NCBI GenBank assembly: GCA_021825945.1
Contig: JAKAFN010000002.1
Span: forward strand, 229,915-293,914
DNA: 64,000 nucleotides
Source: Pseudomonadota bacterium
GTDB taxonomy: Bacteria; Pseudomonadota; Gammaproteobacteria; Burkholderiales; Burkholderiaceae_F
Reading direction: 5' to 3'
This document shows positions 16,818 through 25,770 of this stretch, piece after piece. The notes under the pieces were generated by a model. It did not search any database. It worked only from the letters and a program-made list of their open reading frames with translations, and was not told where the DNA came from. The position numbers and the translations under genes are program-made. Each line of letters opens with the position of its first letter. The first letter of the stretch is position 1.

Positions 16818-16832
16818 TGGCATGTGCCTTGC
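16818..16832 (+). promoter_or_regulatory. Sigma-54 promoter of ureD
   Basis: TGGCATG-TGCC-TTGC, the same -24 heptamer as the ureA promoter and exact spacing. The predicted transcription start is near 16844, about 20 nt before the ureD ATG. The rest of 16515-16864 holds no gene. Confidence 0.72.
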
Positions 16833-16864
16833 GTCGGCATTCCGGAAACATTCTTCTATCTGAC

Positions 16865-17722
16865 ATGAACAAATCCATTCCGGACGGTGGTGGTCGTGGT
16901 GCGCGGTCAACGCTCGATTTGCGCTTTCACCGAAGCGGTCCGCTGACGGTGCTGCATCACCGGCATGCGGGCGACCTCAGAACTCTGGCAAGCCACTATC
17001 CCGAAGAGGGCGGAGTCTGCCATCAGGTCATCGTGCACCCACCGGGCGGATATGTCGGCGGTGACATCCTGACGCTTCGTGTCGACGTCGCCGAAGCGGC
17101 CCATGCACTGGTCACCACGCCCGGTGCCAGTCGCATCTATCGCAGCCTTGGTGATGTCACCTCGCAAACGGTTGATGCCCGCATCGCGTCGGGCGGCCGC
17201 CTCGAGTGGCTACCGCTGGAAACGATCGCCTATTGCGGGTGCCTTGCGGAAAACCGGGCTCGCTTCCAGCTCGCTCCCGGAGCCGAACTGATCGCATGGG
17301 ACATGCTGGCGTTGGGATTACCGGCAGCGGGCAGACCGTTTTCGGCGGGACGATACACCCAACATCTCGAGGTCCCGGACATCTGGCTGGAACGTGGCCG
17401 CATCGATGCAAGCGACGGCATCTTGTTGCGTGGAGCCGGTGGACTCGCGGGGCGTACGGCGTGCGCGACGCTGTTTTTCGTGAGCGGTAGTCCGCTCGCG
17501 CCGCAGAGGCGGGACGCTTTGCTCGAGGCAGCGCGGAGCCGGTGTGATCGCCATTCGGACGTTGCTGCCGCGGCGACGAGCATGCACGCGCAGGTTGTTG
17601 CGGTTCGTGCGCTCGGTGCGCGCATCGAACCGGTTTGCGCAATGCTGCGATCGATATGGGCCGCGTGGAGGGGTGCGGCGTGGTCCTTGGCCCCTTGCTC
17701 GCCGCGGCTCTGGGAAACCTGA
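16865..17722 (+). CDS. ureD: Urease accessory protein UreD
   Basis: 285 aa scaffold that binds apo-urease and channels nickel with UreF/UreG. Family motifs: VCHQVIVHPPGGYVGGDIL, HALVTTPGASRIYRS, LEWLPLETIAYCG and the WDM around residue 145; the C-terminus ends PRLWET as in relatives. ATG 16865 is chosen because upstream in-frame sequence lacks UreD similarity and contains the promoter. Unlike the usual ureDABC order, ureD is divergent from ureABCEFG and has its own sigma-54 promoter. Confidence 0.94.
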   Translation: MNKSIPDGGGRGARSTLDLRFHRSGPLTVLHHRHAGDLRTLASHYPEEGGVCHQVIVHPPGGYVGGDILTLRVDVAEAAHALVTTPGASRIYRSLGDVTSQTVDARIASGGRLEWLPLETIAYCGCLAENRARFQLAPGAELIAWDMLALGLPAAGRPFSAGRYTQHLEVPDIWLERGRIDASDGILLRGAGGLAGRTACATLFFVSGSPLAPQRRDALLEAARSRCDRHSDVAAAATSMHAQVVAVRALGARIEPVCAMLRSIWAAWRGAAWSLAPCSPRLWET

Positions 17723-17784
17723 CCTTTGCGCTGCTTTGCCAGGCGACCGAAACTCCATCCTTGGTTACGGCGGGCCGCGATGGG

Positions 17785-18336
17785 TCACGCCGTGACCGCC
17801 GCGCCGAACAGGTACTGGCGCAACTGCTCGGTGTCGGCATAGCTGCGGCGGGCGATGCCGTGGACGTGGAGCACCAGATTGCGCAGCAGTCGTTGCATCA
17901 GCACGGGAGGGAGTGCCCGCACCCCTTCCAGGCGTGAGCGTTGCAGGAGAAGCAAGCTGCTCTTGCGGCGCACTGTCAGGCGGGTGCGGATCCGCAGCGT
18001 GCCGCCGCCCGAGAAGCTCGCTGCGCGACCCACATCCCCGCACGCTTGCAGGTGTAGGAAAAACGATTCCCCCTCGATGGTCGCATCGATTTCGACATCG
18101 CCGTCGAGCAGGATCACCAGTCCGTCGTGCGATGCATCGTCCAGACATTCGTCGGAATGCACACCGGGCGCGAGGGTTCGCAATGCCGCAAGCCCCGCCA
18201 GGTCGTCGACCTGGGGTCGGCTCCATCCGTGTACCAACCCGCTATGGTCGAGCGCCTCGACGACGCGTTCGTGTGAAATGTCCGCGCGAGGAGGCCGTCC
18301 CTCCATCGCCGCCCACATGTTTGCCCGTGCGTTCAT
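17785..18336 (-). CDS. Cyclic nucleotide-binding-fold protein without DNA-binding domain
   Basis: 183 aa. The middle (about residues 45-130) looks like a Crp-type beta-roll: GLVILLDGDVEIDATIEGESFFLHLQACGDVG, then LRIRTRLTVRRKSSLLLLQRSRLEGV, followed by a C-helix (VLMQRLLRNLVLHVHGI). No helix-turn-helix follows. Start at 18336 behind GGAGAATGC. Role unknown; it lies convergent to ureD and just downstream of a small EexN-like gene on the same strand. Confidence 0.65.
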   Translation of the reverse strand: MNARANMWAAMEGRPPRADISHERVVEALDHSGLVHGWSRPQVDDLAGLAALRTLAPGVHSDECLDDASHDGLVILLDGDVEIDATIEGESFFLHLQACGDVGRAASFSGGGTLRIRTRLTVRRKSSLLLLQRSRLEGVRALPPVLMQRLLRNLVLHVHGIARRSYADTEQLRQYLFGAAVTA

Positions 18337-18437
18337 GATGCATTCTCCAATCGTTCCGAAAACCGGTTTGGCCACCGTTGCACTGTCGCGATGCGGGTGC
18401 GCTGCGCCGTCGCACCGCATGCACCGGCGTTGTCCGC

Positions 18438-18653
18438 TCATTGCCCCATCGCGGCGATCGTCGCCAGCGCTTCCCCGGCGTTGCGGCAGCCGTGAATGGC
18501 GTCGGGATCCCGTTGTCGGCCGCACCAGGCCATCTGGTCGAGCAATGCCTGCTCGTCGTGGACCAACTCCTCGACGGATGCGTTCTTGTGGTTCTTTCCC
18601 CCCACGGCAAGAACGCTGCTGAGTGCGAGTACTGCAAAAAATCCTCGATTCAT
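18438..18653 (-). CDS. Small EexN-like protein with degenerate lipobox
   Basis: 71 aa. Matches the first 70 residues of the EexN-like lipoprotein at 25771-26403: both have a hydrophobic leader, then SVxxLxxDEQxLxxxMxWCG and a GCRNAxEA motif. Here the leader ends VLAVGGKN, so the lipobox cysteine (LLAAC in the paralogue) is missing and lipidation is not expected. A plain signal peptide or membrane anchor remains. Entry-exclusion homologues normally sit on conjugative elements, but none is visible here. Function unknown. Confidence 0.6.
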   Translation of the reverse strand: MNRGFFAVLALSSVLAVGGKNHKNASVEELVHDEQALLDQMAWCGRQRDPDAIHGCRNAGEALATIAAMGQ

Positions 18654-18823
18654 GTTGCCCTCCCGGACAGAAGACCTTGCACGATCGATTTTTAAGCAAC
18701 ACTCGTGCCAACGCGGACGGAGAGTCGGCGTCGCGGCGGCGCGCTATCCTACGTCGCTCGGGGCGTGTTGCGTGCTGGCCGACGCGAACGCGGAAACCGT
18801 CGATCGGAAAGGCATGAAACGGC

Positions 18824-19672
18824 ATGACGAAGGGGGAGCAGGTCGGTCCACAGGATTGGCAGGGCGAACGAGGTGTGCGGTGGTTGCGCGACATGGCGGG
18901 CTTCGAGGCGATGCTGCAGCCGCTCGGGGATGCGCTGATGGCCCGCGCGGCCCTCGCCGCCGGCGAGCGCGTCATCGATATCGGTTGCGGCGGCGGCTGG
19001 ACCAGCCGCACCGCCGCGATCCAGGTCGGCGCCCGGGGCGCGGTTTGCGGAGTCGACATCTCCGCCTTGTTGCTGGGCGAGGCCGCCCGCCGCGCGGCCG
19101 GCATCCCGAACCTCACCTTCGTGCGCGCGGACGCGGCGGTGGACGCAATCCCGGGGGCGCCGTTCGATCGGATGATTTCGCGTCTCGGCGTGATGTTCTT
19201 CGTCGATCCCGTGGCGGCATTCTCCCGTCTGCGCCGATTGCTGGTGCCGGGAGGATGGGTCGACTGGGCGGTATGGGGGCCGAAGGAAGACAACCCGTGG
19301 ATGTTCGGTGCGCGCGAGGTCGCGGGCCGTCATCTCGAACTGCCGGCGCCGGACCCCGGGGCACCCGGCCCGTTCACGCTGGCCGACCGGGACCGGCTTG
19401 CGGATCTGCTGGCCGCCGCCGGATTCGTCGACATCGAGATCGTCGAACATCGTCACCATGTCGCGGTCGGAGGCGCGGCCGATCCCGCTGCTGCGGCGGA
19501 CTTTGCCGCCAGCGCCTTCTTCTTCGCCGACGCGATCGAAGCCGCCGATGCGGCGACGCGCGCCGCGATCCATGAGGATCTGATCTCGTTCTACCGTGAC
19601 TTCCGTACCGCCGACGGAAGGCTGGCCGTGCCGGCCCGGGCCTGGCTCGTCCGCGCGGCGGCCTCTCGCTAG
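18824..19672 (+). CDS. Class I SAM-dependent methyltransferase
   Basis: 282 aa. SAM-binding motif I VIDIGCGGGWTSR is near residue 49, the acidic post-I residue is in GVDIS, motif II/III around FVRADAAVDAIP, and LRRLLVPGGWVDWAVWG is typical of the Methyltransf_11/25 fold. The substrate cannot be told; small-molecule or lipid methyltransferases share this pattern. Stands alone between the EexN-like gene and the convergent slipin gene. Confidence 0.85.
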   Translation: MTKGEQVGPQDWQGERGVRWLRDMAGFEAMLQPLGDALMARAALAAGERVIDIGCGGGWTSRTAAIQVGARGAVCGVDISALLLGEAARRAAGIPNLTFVRADAAVDAIPGAPFDRMISRLGVMFFVDPVAAFSRLRRLLVPGGWVDWAVWGPKEDNPWMFGAREVAGRHLELPAPDPGAPGPFTLADRDRLADLLAAAGFVDIEIVEHRHHVAVGGAADPAAAADFAASAFFFADAIEAADAATRAAIHEDLISFYRDFRTADGRLAVPARAWLVRAAASR

Positions 19673-19688
19673 GTTTCCCGGCCGCCGG

Positions 19689-20480
19689 CTAACGCTCGCC
19701 CACCTCGGTTGTTTCGTTGATTCGGGATGCCGGCACCAGCGTCTTGAGCAAGTCGATCGGCACCGGGAACACGATGGTCGACGTCCGGTCGGTGGCGATC
19801 TGCGTCAGGATCTGGAGATAGCGCAACTGCATGGCCTCGGGCTGGCGGGCGAGCATCTGTGCGGCTTGGAGCAAGGTCTCGGCCGCCTGTTTCTCGCCGT
19901 CGGCATGGATCACCTTCGCGCGCCGTTCGCGCTCCGCTTCGGCCTGCGCCGCGATGGCGCGAATCATCGACTCGTTGATGTCGACGTGCTTGATCTCGAC
20001 GTTGGTCACCTTGATCCCCCACGCGTCGGTTTGGGAGTCAAGAATCCGCTGTACGTCGAGGTTCAAGCGTTCGCGCTCGGAGAGCATCTCGTCGAGTTCG
20101 TGCTTGCCGAGCACCGCGCGCAGCGTGGTCTGTGCCAACTGGCTGGTGGCGACGAGGAAATCCTCGACCTGGATGATCGCCTTCTGCGGATCGACGACGC
20201 GGAAATAGACCACCGCGCTCACCTTGACCGAGACGTTGTCGCGCGAGATCACGTCCTGCGGCGGTACGTCGAGGGTCACCACCCGCAGGTCCACGCGCAC
20301 CATCTGCTGGACGCCGGGGACGATGAGCACCAGGCCGGGCCCTTTGACGCGCCAGAACCGGCCGAGCAGGAACACCACGCCGCGCTCATATTCGCGCAGC
20401 ACATGCAGCGACTTGAACGCGAATAGGGCCGCGAGCGCGATGGCGACGGTGCCGAAACCAAACGGAAAGGCGAAGTCCAT
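19689..20480 (-). CDS. Slipin/stomatin family SPFH protein
   Basis: 263 aa membrane-associated protein. One N-terminal hydrophobic segment (about residues 8-24), then the SPFH domain ([49 protein letters not shown]) and a helical stretch with [21 protein letters not shown]. It starts 16 bp after the NfeD/ClpP-type gene on the same strand, with GAGGGAGGATG upstream. This nfeD-stomatin pair is widely conserved; the protease is thought to act on stomatin or its partners. Confidence 0.92.
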   Translation of the reverse strand: MDFAFPFGFGTVAIALAALFAFKSLHVLREYERGVVFLLGRFWRVKGPGLVLIVPGVQQMVRVDLRVVTLDVPPQDVISRDNVSVKVSAVVYFRVVDPQKAIIQVEDFLVATSQLAQTTLRAVLGKHELDEMLSERERLNLDVQRILDSQTDAWGIKVTNVEIKHVDINESMIRAIAAQAEAERERRAKVIHADGEKQAAETLLQAAQMLARQPEAMQLRYLQILTQIATDRTSTIVFPVPIDLLKTLVPASRINETTEVGER

Positions 20481-20495
20481 GGAACATCCTCCCTC

Positions 20496-21884
20496 TCAAA
20501 TCCCGCCGTCGATCGGATCCACCCGCAAGACCAGGCCCTCGACCGTCCGTACGCGTACCCGCAGCCCCGGTCGCAGAGCTGTGTCGCCGTGGGCGCTGCG
20601 TACCTGCCAAGTCTCACCCGCCACATGAGCCCAGGCGTCGCCGCCGGAAACCGCGGTCACCGTTCCTTCCGCACCGATCAGCGCTTCCTGCCCGCTCACC
20701 ACCGGCCGCCGGCGGGCACGCAGCGCAAACCCGCCGACGCCGAAGATCATCAGTGCCGTGACCAGCGTCAACGCGGCGATGAATCCGCCGGAAATGCCGA
20801 ACCCCGGAACTTCGGGCCGGATCAGCATCAGCAGCCCCGCCACCAGCGCGATGAGCCCCCCCAGGCCGACGACGCCAAAGGTCGGGAGAAACAGTTCGGC
20901 CACCATCAACACGCAGCCGAGGAGGATCAACCCGACCCCCGACCAGTCGACCGGTAGCAACTGGAACGCATAGAGCGCCAGCAGCAGGCAGATCGCACCC
21001 GCGATCCCGGGCAGCGCTACGCCGGGGTGGAGCAATTCAAGGAACAAGCCGTAGATCCCGGCCATCATCAGGAAGGCGGCAACCGGGGGGGTTCCCACCA
21101 CTTCCAGCAGTTTCGTGCGCCAGCCGGGTGCCACCCGGATCACCGGTGCGTCCGCGGTATGGAGCGTCACCTCGCCGGTGCTCATCCGGATCGCGCGGCC
21201 ATCGAGCGCGCGCGCAAGGTCGTCGATATGGGCCGCGATCAGGTCGATGACATGCCCATGGAGCGCCTCATCTGCGGACATGCTGCGCGCTTCCCGCACC
21301 GCGGTCTCGGCGAACGCCGCACTGCGGCCGTGCAACTGGGCCAAACTGCGAAGATAGGCCGCCGCATCGTTGACCATCTTCCGTCGTTCGGTGTCGGTAT
21401 CGTCCGGCGGCGCCGATTTCCCGGCAGGCGATCCGCCCGGCAGGCCGCCGATCGCGATGGGCGTCGCGGCGCCGAGGTTCGACGCCGGGGCCATGGCCGC
21501 GATCTGACTCGCGTACAGGATATAGGTGCCGGCGCTCGCAGCGCGCGCGCCGGATGGCGCAACCCAGGTGGCAACCGGGATCGGCGAGCTCAGGATGGCC
21601 TTGATGATGTCGCGCATCGATGAGTCGAGCCCGCCGGGCGTGTCGAGTTCGAACACCAGCAGTTGCGCACTGTGGTGGCGCGCTTCGTTCAGGCCGCGGC
21701 GGAAGTAATCCGCCGCCGCGGGGCCGATCGCGCCGTCATACTGCAACACTAGGATCGGTCGTTCGCGTCCCGCTGTTTCGGGCCGTGCCGTTGCGTGCGC
21801 GCCGCCCTGGGCTCCCCAGCACAGCAGCAGGCAGGCCACGACGCGTAGGAACGCGACGAGCTGCGCGGGCAGCACCGGAGGCAT
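20496..21884 (-). CDS. NfeD-type membrane serine protease (ClpP-like plus NfeD domain)
   Basis: About 462 aa from ATG 21884 (an in-frame ATG at 21929 would add 15 residues but lacks a ribosome-binding site). Order: signal peptide, ClpP-class protease domain (LVFELDTPGGLDSSM; catalytic Ser in RAASAGTYILYAS), several transmembrane helices (about residues 255-400), then a soluble NfeD OB-fold with LIGAEGTVTAV. Long-form NfeD homologues from archaea cleave stomatin. Operon with the slipin downstream. Confidence 0.9.
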   Translation of the reverse strand: MPPVLPAQLVAFLRVVACLLLCWGAQGGAHATARPETAGRERPILVLQYDGAIGPAAADYFRRGLNEARHHSAQLLVFELDTPGGLDSSMRDIIKAILSSPIPVATWVAPSGARAASAGTYILYASQIAAMAPASNLGAATPIAIGGLPGGSPAGKSAPPDDTDTERRKMVNDAAAYLRSLAQLHGRSAAFAETAVREARSMSADEALHGHVIDLIAAHIDDLARALDGRAIRMSTGEVTLHTADAPVIRVAPGWRTKLLEVVGTPPVAAFLMMAGIYGLFLELLHPGVALPGIAGAICLLLALYAFQLLPVDWSGVGLILLGCVLMVAELFLPTFGVVGLGGLIALVAGLLMLIRPEVPGFGISGGFIAALTLVTALMIFGVGGFALRARRRPVVSGQEALIGAEGTVTAVSGGDAWAHVAGETWQVRSAHGDTALRPGLRVRVRTVEGLVLRVDPIDGGI

Positions 21885-22084
21885 GTGCACCGCCCCCCGC
21901 CTCGGCGACGAGAATTTCGGCACGAACATGCCATCGTTCTACGCGCACTACGCTCGGTCCGCAATCGGTACCCGCGCGATTTCTGCGGAAGTCGCGGTGC
22001 CGAGGGCGGGCGATTCGTCCTCCTGTCGAGATGCGCTTCGCCGGCTTTCATGGAACCTGCACCAGGGCCGCGCGCCATGCACTG

Positions 22085-22504
22085 TCATGGCACCTGCAGC
22101 GCCAGCGCAGCGTACTGTACGGCACGGCGTTCATCTGCTCGGGCAAGGGTTCGCAGCGCCGCGGCCTTGGAGAATTTCGCCGGTTTTCCGCTGTCGGCGT
22201 AATCCCGCGCCGTCGTGCGGTCCTCGGCTGCCCATTTCCGCGCTTCCTCGGCCTTCCTGGCATAGAACGCCGCCAGCGATCGGCATCCCGCATGCGCATG
22301 CGGCGCGCCGGCCTTGTCCTGCACTTCCGTGGTCTCCGTCGGCAACGGCGCCGCACAGGCCAGCGAGGCGAACCCGCTATAGGTGGCGAGGGAAAAGACG
22401 CTTGCGAGCAGGTAATTCGCGTTCGGTGTCTCGGACTTGGTGCCGCTTCGCGGACGCGAGCCGCCGCGTCGGAAATTTCCGGGAATCGCGTTCATCCATC
22501 GCAT
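22085..22504 (-). CDS. Exported hypothetical protein
   Basis: 139 aa from ATG 22504, which has an excellent AGGAGGAAACAATC site; longer in-frame starts lack one. A basic N-terminus leads to a hydrophobic stretch (LLASVFSLATYSGFASLACA) ending in an Ala-X-Ala-like cleavage region, so export is likely. The mature part is Ala/Arg/Lys-rich and helical (AAFYARKAEEARKWAAEDR), with one Cys. I do not recognise the family. Divergent from pgm; 21885-22084 upstream of the nfeD-type gene contains nothing else I can identify. Confidence 0.6.
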   Translation of the reverse strand: MRWMNAIPGNFRRGGSRPRSGTKSETPNANYLLASVFSLATYSGFASLACAAPLPTETTEVQDKAGAPHAHAGCRSLAAFYARKAEEARKWAAEDRTTARDYADSGKPAKFSKAAALRTLARADERRAVQYAALALQVP

Positions 22505-22716
22505 GATTGTTTCCTCCTGGGAACCGAATCCTGCGGCGGGCCGCCGCAGTGACAACCAGAGGACGCAAAGGTCGTGCCATCTGTGCGACGCCGAGCCGTT
22601 CGAGATTCGACGAAGAGGCTGCGACGTACAATCGGGGCGCGTTGTTTCGCATCGATTCCGCGGAGGCACGCCGTTCTTCTCCGCGTCAGGCCATCCCCAA
22701 CGACGAGAGGTATTGC

Positions 22717-24363
22717 ATGCCCCATCCCCTTGCCGGCCATCCCGCTCCCCTTGAGAGCCTTACCGACATTCCCGCTTTGTTGGCGGCGTACCGCAATGCG
22801 CCGGACATCGCCGAATCCGGGCAGCGCGTGGCCTTCGGTACCAGCGGTCATCGGGGGAGCGCCTTTCTCGGCAGTTTCAACGAAGCACACATCCTCGCCA
22901 TCACGCAGGCCATCGTGGAATATCGCGCCCGGGCGGGCATTTCCGGCCCGCTGTTTCTGGGCAAGGACACGCATGGCCTGTCGGGGCCCGCGCAGCGGAC
23001 GGCGATCGAGGTTCTGGCGGCCAACGGCGTCCTGACGCAGATCCAGCATGAGGAGGCGCAGGCCCCGGGATTCACGCCCACTCCAGTGATCTCGCGCGCG
23101 ATCCTCGCCGCGAATGCCGACCCGGCGGTTCCGCGCGCCGACGGCATCGTCATCACGCCTTCGCATAACCCGCCCACCGATGGCGGTATCAAATACAACC
23201 CGCCGCACGGCGGGCCGGCGGATACCGACGTCACCGGCTGGATCGAGAACCGTGCCAACGCGCTGATGGCGGAGGGCAACCGCGGCGTGCGGCGCGTTCC
23301 GTACGAGCAGGCGATGGCGATGTCCCATGTCGCGCAGGTCGATCTGATGACGCCGTACATCGCGGCGCTCGACCGCGTGGTCGACATGGCGGCGATCCGG
23401 CAGGCGAAGTTGCGCATCGGAGTCGATCCGCTCGGCGGGGCGGCGGTGCGCTACTGGGAGCCGATCGCGCGCCGCTACGACCTGCAGATCGAAGTGGTCA
23501 ATCCGCGGGTCGATCCCGCTTTCGGATTCATGCCGCTCGATCATGACGGAAAGATCCGCATGGATTGCTCGAGTCCCTATGCGATGGCCAACCTGGTCGC
23601 CCTCAAGGACCGATTCGACATTGCCTGGGGCAACGATGCCGACGTCGACCGCCACGGCATCGTCACGCCTTCGATGGGTCTGATGAACCCCAACCACTTC
23701 CTGGCCGTCGCCATTCACTATCTCCTCACCCATCGCCGGGAATGGTCCGATCGGGCGGCCGTCGGCAAGACGCTCGTGTCGAGCGGACTGATCGACCGCG
23801 TCGTGCAGGGGCTGGGGCGCCGCGTCGTCGAGGTGCCGGTCGGGTTCAAATGGTTCTCGGCGGGACTGCTCGACGGCAGCTTGTGCTTCGGCGGTGAGGA
23901 AAGCGCCGGTGCGAGTTTCCTGTGTCGCGACGGCACGGTTTGGACGACGGACAAAGACGGAATCATTCTTGGCCTGCTGGCTGCCGAGATCACCGCCGTC
24001 ACGGGGAAGGACCCGGGGCGGTACTACCAGGAACTGGCGGCACGGCACGGGGCTCCGCACTACGTGCGCATCGATACGCCCGTCGACCCGACGCAAAAGG
24101 CCGCGTTCAAGAACCTGTCGCCCGAGCGTGTGATAGCCGAGACCCTCGCGGGCGAACCGATCATCGCCAAGCTCACGCGCGCGCCCGGCAACGACGCGCC
24201 GATCGGAGGACTCAAGGTCACGACGGCCAACGGTTGGTTCGCCGCTCGCCCGTCGGGCACGGAAGACATCTACAAGCTGTATGCGGAGAGTTTCACCAGC
24301 GCGGATCATCTGCAGCGGATCGTGGGTGATGCGCAACGTCTGGTGGCCGGCGCGCTGACCTGA
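22717..24363 (+). CDS. pgm: Phosphoglucomutase, alpha-D-glucose-specific
   Basis: 548 aa, matching E. coli Pgm (546 aa). Interconverts glucose-1-phosphate and glucose-6-phosphate. Motifs: substrate loop [13 protein letters not shown] (about residue 38), catalytic phosphoserine in [13 protein letters not shown], metal loop NDADVDRHG, sugar loop [10 protein letters not shown] and the phosphate-binding [14 protein letters not shown] 22717 is preceded by GAGAGG; upstream in-frame sequence is unrelated. A TACAAT hexamer at 22627-22632 could be a -10 element. Links to trehalose/glycogen metabolism further along. Confidence 0.96.
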   Translation: MPHPLAGHPAPLESLTDIPALLAAYRNAPDIAESGQRVAFGTSGHRGSAFLGSFNEAHILAITQAIVEYRARAGISGPLFLGKDTHGLSGPAQRTAIEVLAANGVLTQIQHEEAQAPGFTPTPVISRAILAANADPAVPRADGIVITPSHNPPTDGGIKYNPPHGGPADTDVTGWIENRANALMAEGNRGVRRVPYEQAMAMSHVAQVDLMTPYIAALDRVVDMAAIRQAKLRIGVDPLGGAAVRYWEPIARRYDLQIEVVNPRVDPAFGFMPLDHDGKIRMDCSSPYAMANLVALKDRFDIAWGNDADVDRHGIVTPSMGLMNPNHFLAVAIHYLLTHRREWSDRAAVGKTLVSSGLIDRVVQGLGRRVVEVPVGFKWFSAGLLDGSLCFGGEESAGASFLCRDGTVWTTDKDGIILGLLAAEITAVTGKDPGRYYQELAARHGAPHYVRIDTPVDPTQKAAFKNLSPERVIAETLAGEPIIAKLTRAPGNDAPIGGLKVTTANGWFAARPSGTEDIYKLYAESFTSADHLQRIVGDAQRLVAGALT

Positions 24364-24390
24364 GGCGGGTCGGCACCGGACGGCAACGCC

Positions 24391-24972
24391 TTGTCGAACG
24401 CCCGTCTCGCAGCCTCTGCCGCGGTCGTGCCGCGCTGCTTCGTCGCCTTGTGGCCCGATGCGGCGGCGCGCCGCGCTCTGGCGGCACTGACCGGCGTGCT
24501 GCATGCCGCGAATCCGGGCGTGCGGCCGGTCACCGCCGCCAACCTGCATTGCACCCTCGCCTTCATCGGAGCGCTTTCCGCGCCGCGCGCGGCCGCACTG
24601 GCGTGGCGCTTGCGGCGCATCGCCGTGCCGCCGCTGGTCTGGCGCCTCGACCATCTGGGCTGGTTCGCCGGGGCGCGGGTGCTGTGGATCGGCGGCGACG
24701 ACGACGCAGCCATCACCGCCTTGGCGCAGGAGGTGCGGACGGTGCTGGACGAAGCGGGGATTGCCTATGATCGCAAGCCCTTCGTCGCACATGTGACGCT
24801 GGCGCGGAACCTGCGCACGCCTCCTGTCCTGCCCGTCGGGGTACCGGCTTTACGACCCATCTTTTGTGCCCTCGCCGTACCCGAACTCGCGGTTTCGGAG
24901 CGCGACGTGTCGGGGACGCTGCGCTATCGGCCTTGGGGTGCGACCAGCCCTGCGTGCAAGCCCGACGGGTAG
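24391..24972 (+). CDS. thpR: RNA 2',3'-cyclic phosphodiesterase (2'-5' RNA ligase family)
   Basis: 193 aa from a TTG at 24391; a GTG at 24427 is an alternative start giving 181 aa. Both HxTx motifs of the 2H phosphoesterase superfamily are present, in LHCTLAFIG and AHVTLARNL, separated by about 90 residues as expected. FVALWP at the N-terminus is typical of ThpR. The protein opens 2',3'-cyclic phosphates on RNA; the biological substrate is unclear. It starts 27 bp after pgm. Confidence 0.88.
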   Translation: MSNARLAASAAVVPRCFVALWPDAAARRALAALTGVLHAANPGVRPVTAANLHCTLAFIGALSAPRAAALAWRLRRIAVPPLVWRLDHLGWFAGARVLWIGGDDDAAITALAQEVRTVLDEAGIAYDRKPFVAHVTLARNLRTPPVLPVGVPALRPIFCALAVPELAVSERDVSGTLRYRPWGATSPACKPDG

Positions 24973-25043
24973 GATTACGGCTGCGGCGGGATCGTCGGCC
25001 TGCGGGCCGACGGAACCGTGTTTTTTCGGAGAGACTGCGTGCC

Positions 25044-25706
25044 ATGACGACCTTCCCGAAGGATATCTATACCGAGCCGGCGGCCATCGATTTCGATACC
25101 CTCGCCAATCTGGGGCCGCTGGCTCCGATGGCCGGGATCTGGGAAGGATCCCGCGGCCTCGACGTCAAGCCCAAGGCCGAGGGGGCAAAGAAACAGGCGT
25201 TCGTGGAGCGCATGGATCTGCAGCCCATCGACCCGCAGACCAATGGCCCGCAACTGCTCTACGGGTTGCGCTATCACACGCACATCGTCAAGCCCGGTCA
25301 GGTCAAGACCTACCACGATCAGGTCGGATACTGGTTGTGGGAGCCGGCGACGGGCACCATCATCCAGACCTTGACGATTCCGCGCGGGCAGATCGCGATG
25401 GCGTCGGGACGGGCCGCCGCCGACGCGCGCACGTTCGAGCTCGTTGCCACGCGCGGGGCCGAGCACGCGGGAATATGCGCCAACCCATTCCTGGACCATG
25501 CGTTCCGGACCGTCGAGTACCGCATCCGGGTCACCATGCATGGCGACGATACCTGGGAGTACGACGAGGACACGGTATTGATGATCGAGGGCCAGTCGGA
25601 ACCTTTCCACCACACCGACCGGAACCGGTTGACCCGCATCGCCATGCCGGCGCCCAATCCCATCATGGCGGCGGGGAACCGATCCGACGTGACGCCGGTC
25701 GCATGA
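25044..25706 (+). CDS. Nitrobindin-like heme-binding beta-barrel (FABP-like) protein
   Basis: 220 aa from ATG 25044 (GGAGAGA upstream). LGPLAPMAGIWEGSRGLDV near residue 23 is the conserved N-terminal strand/turn of the nitrobindin/DUF1794 family. Further on come QLLYGLRYHTHI, TYHDQVGYWLWEPATGTI and a C-terminal HHTDRNRLTR. His residues in the barrel may bind heme, but the ligand cannot be confirmed. Function of bacterial members is largely unknown (possible nitric oxide or peroxynitrite chemistry). Confidence 0.75.
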   Translation: MTTFPKDIYTEPAAIDFDTLANLGPLAPMAGIWEGSRGLDVKPKAEGAKKQAFVERMDLQPIDPQTNGPQLLYGLRYHTHIVKPGQVKTYHDQVGYWLWEPATGTIIQTLTIPRGQIAMASGRAAADARTFELVATRGAEHAGICANPFLDHAFRTVEYRIRVTMHGDDTWEYDEDTVLMIEGQSEPFHHTDRNRLTRIAMPAPNPIMAAGNRSDVTPVA

Positions 25707-25770
25707 AGGAGGGACGGATGCCGGACCGGCGTCGGCAGGAGTCATCGATGCGAAGCCGAGGGAGGTTCTC

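Noticed and set aside
17635..17937. 100-aa plus-strand frame at the end of ureD
   Set aside because: Mostly overlaps the ureD 3' end and the convergent gene; ureD ends naturally at 17722 with the family C-terminus, so this is no frameshifted continuation.
18337..19293. Upstream extension of the cyclic-nucleotide-binding gene to a 502-aa protein
   Set aside because: The extension overlaps the EexN-like gene and a methyltransferase in other frames and lacks family similarity; ATG 18336 has its own GGAGAA site.
22627..22632. TACAAT as a pgm promoter -10
   Set aside because: No convincing -35 at 16-18 bp; kept only as a remark in the pgm entry.
22492..24792. Long open frame (766 codons) on the minus strand opposite pgm and thpR
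   Set aside because: Low-complexity Arg/His/Gly-rich translation without domains, exactly opposite well-supported genes; an artefact of high GC.
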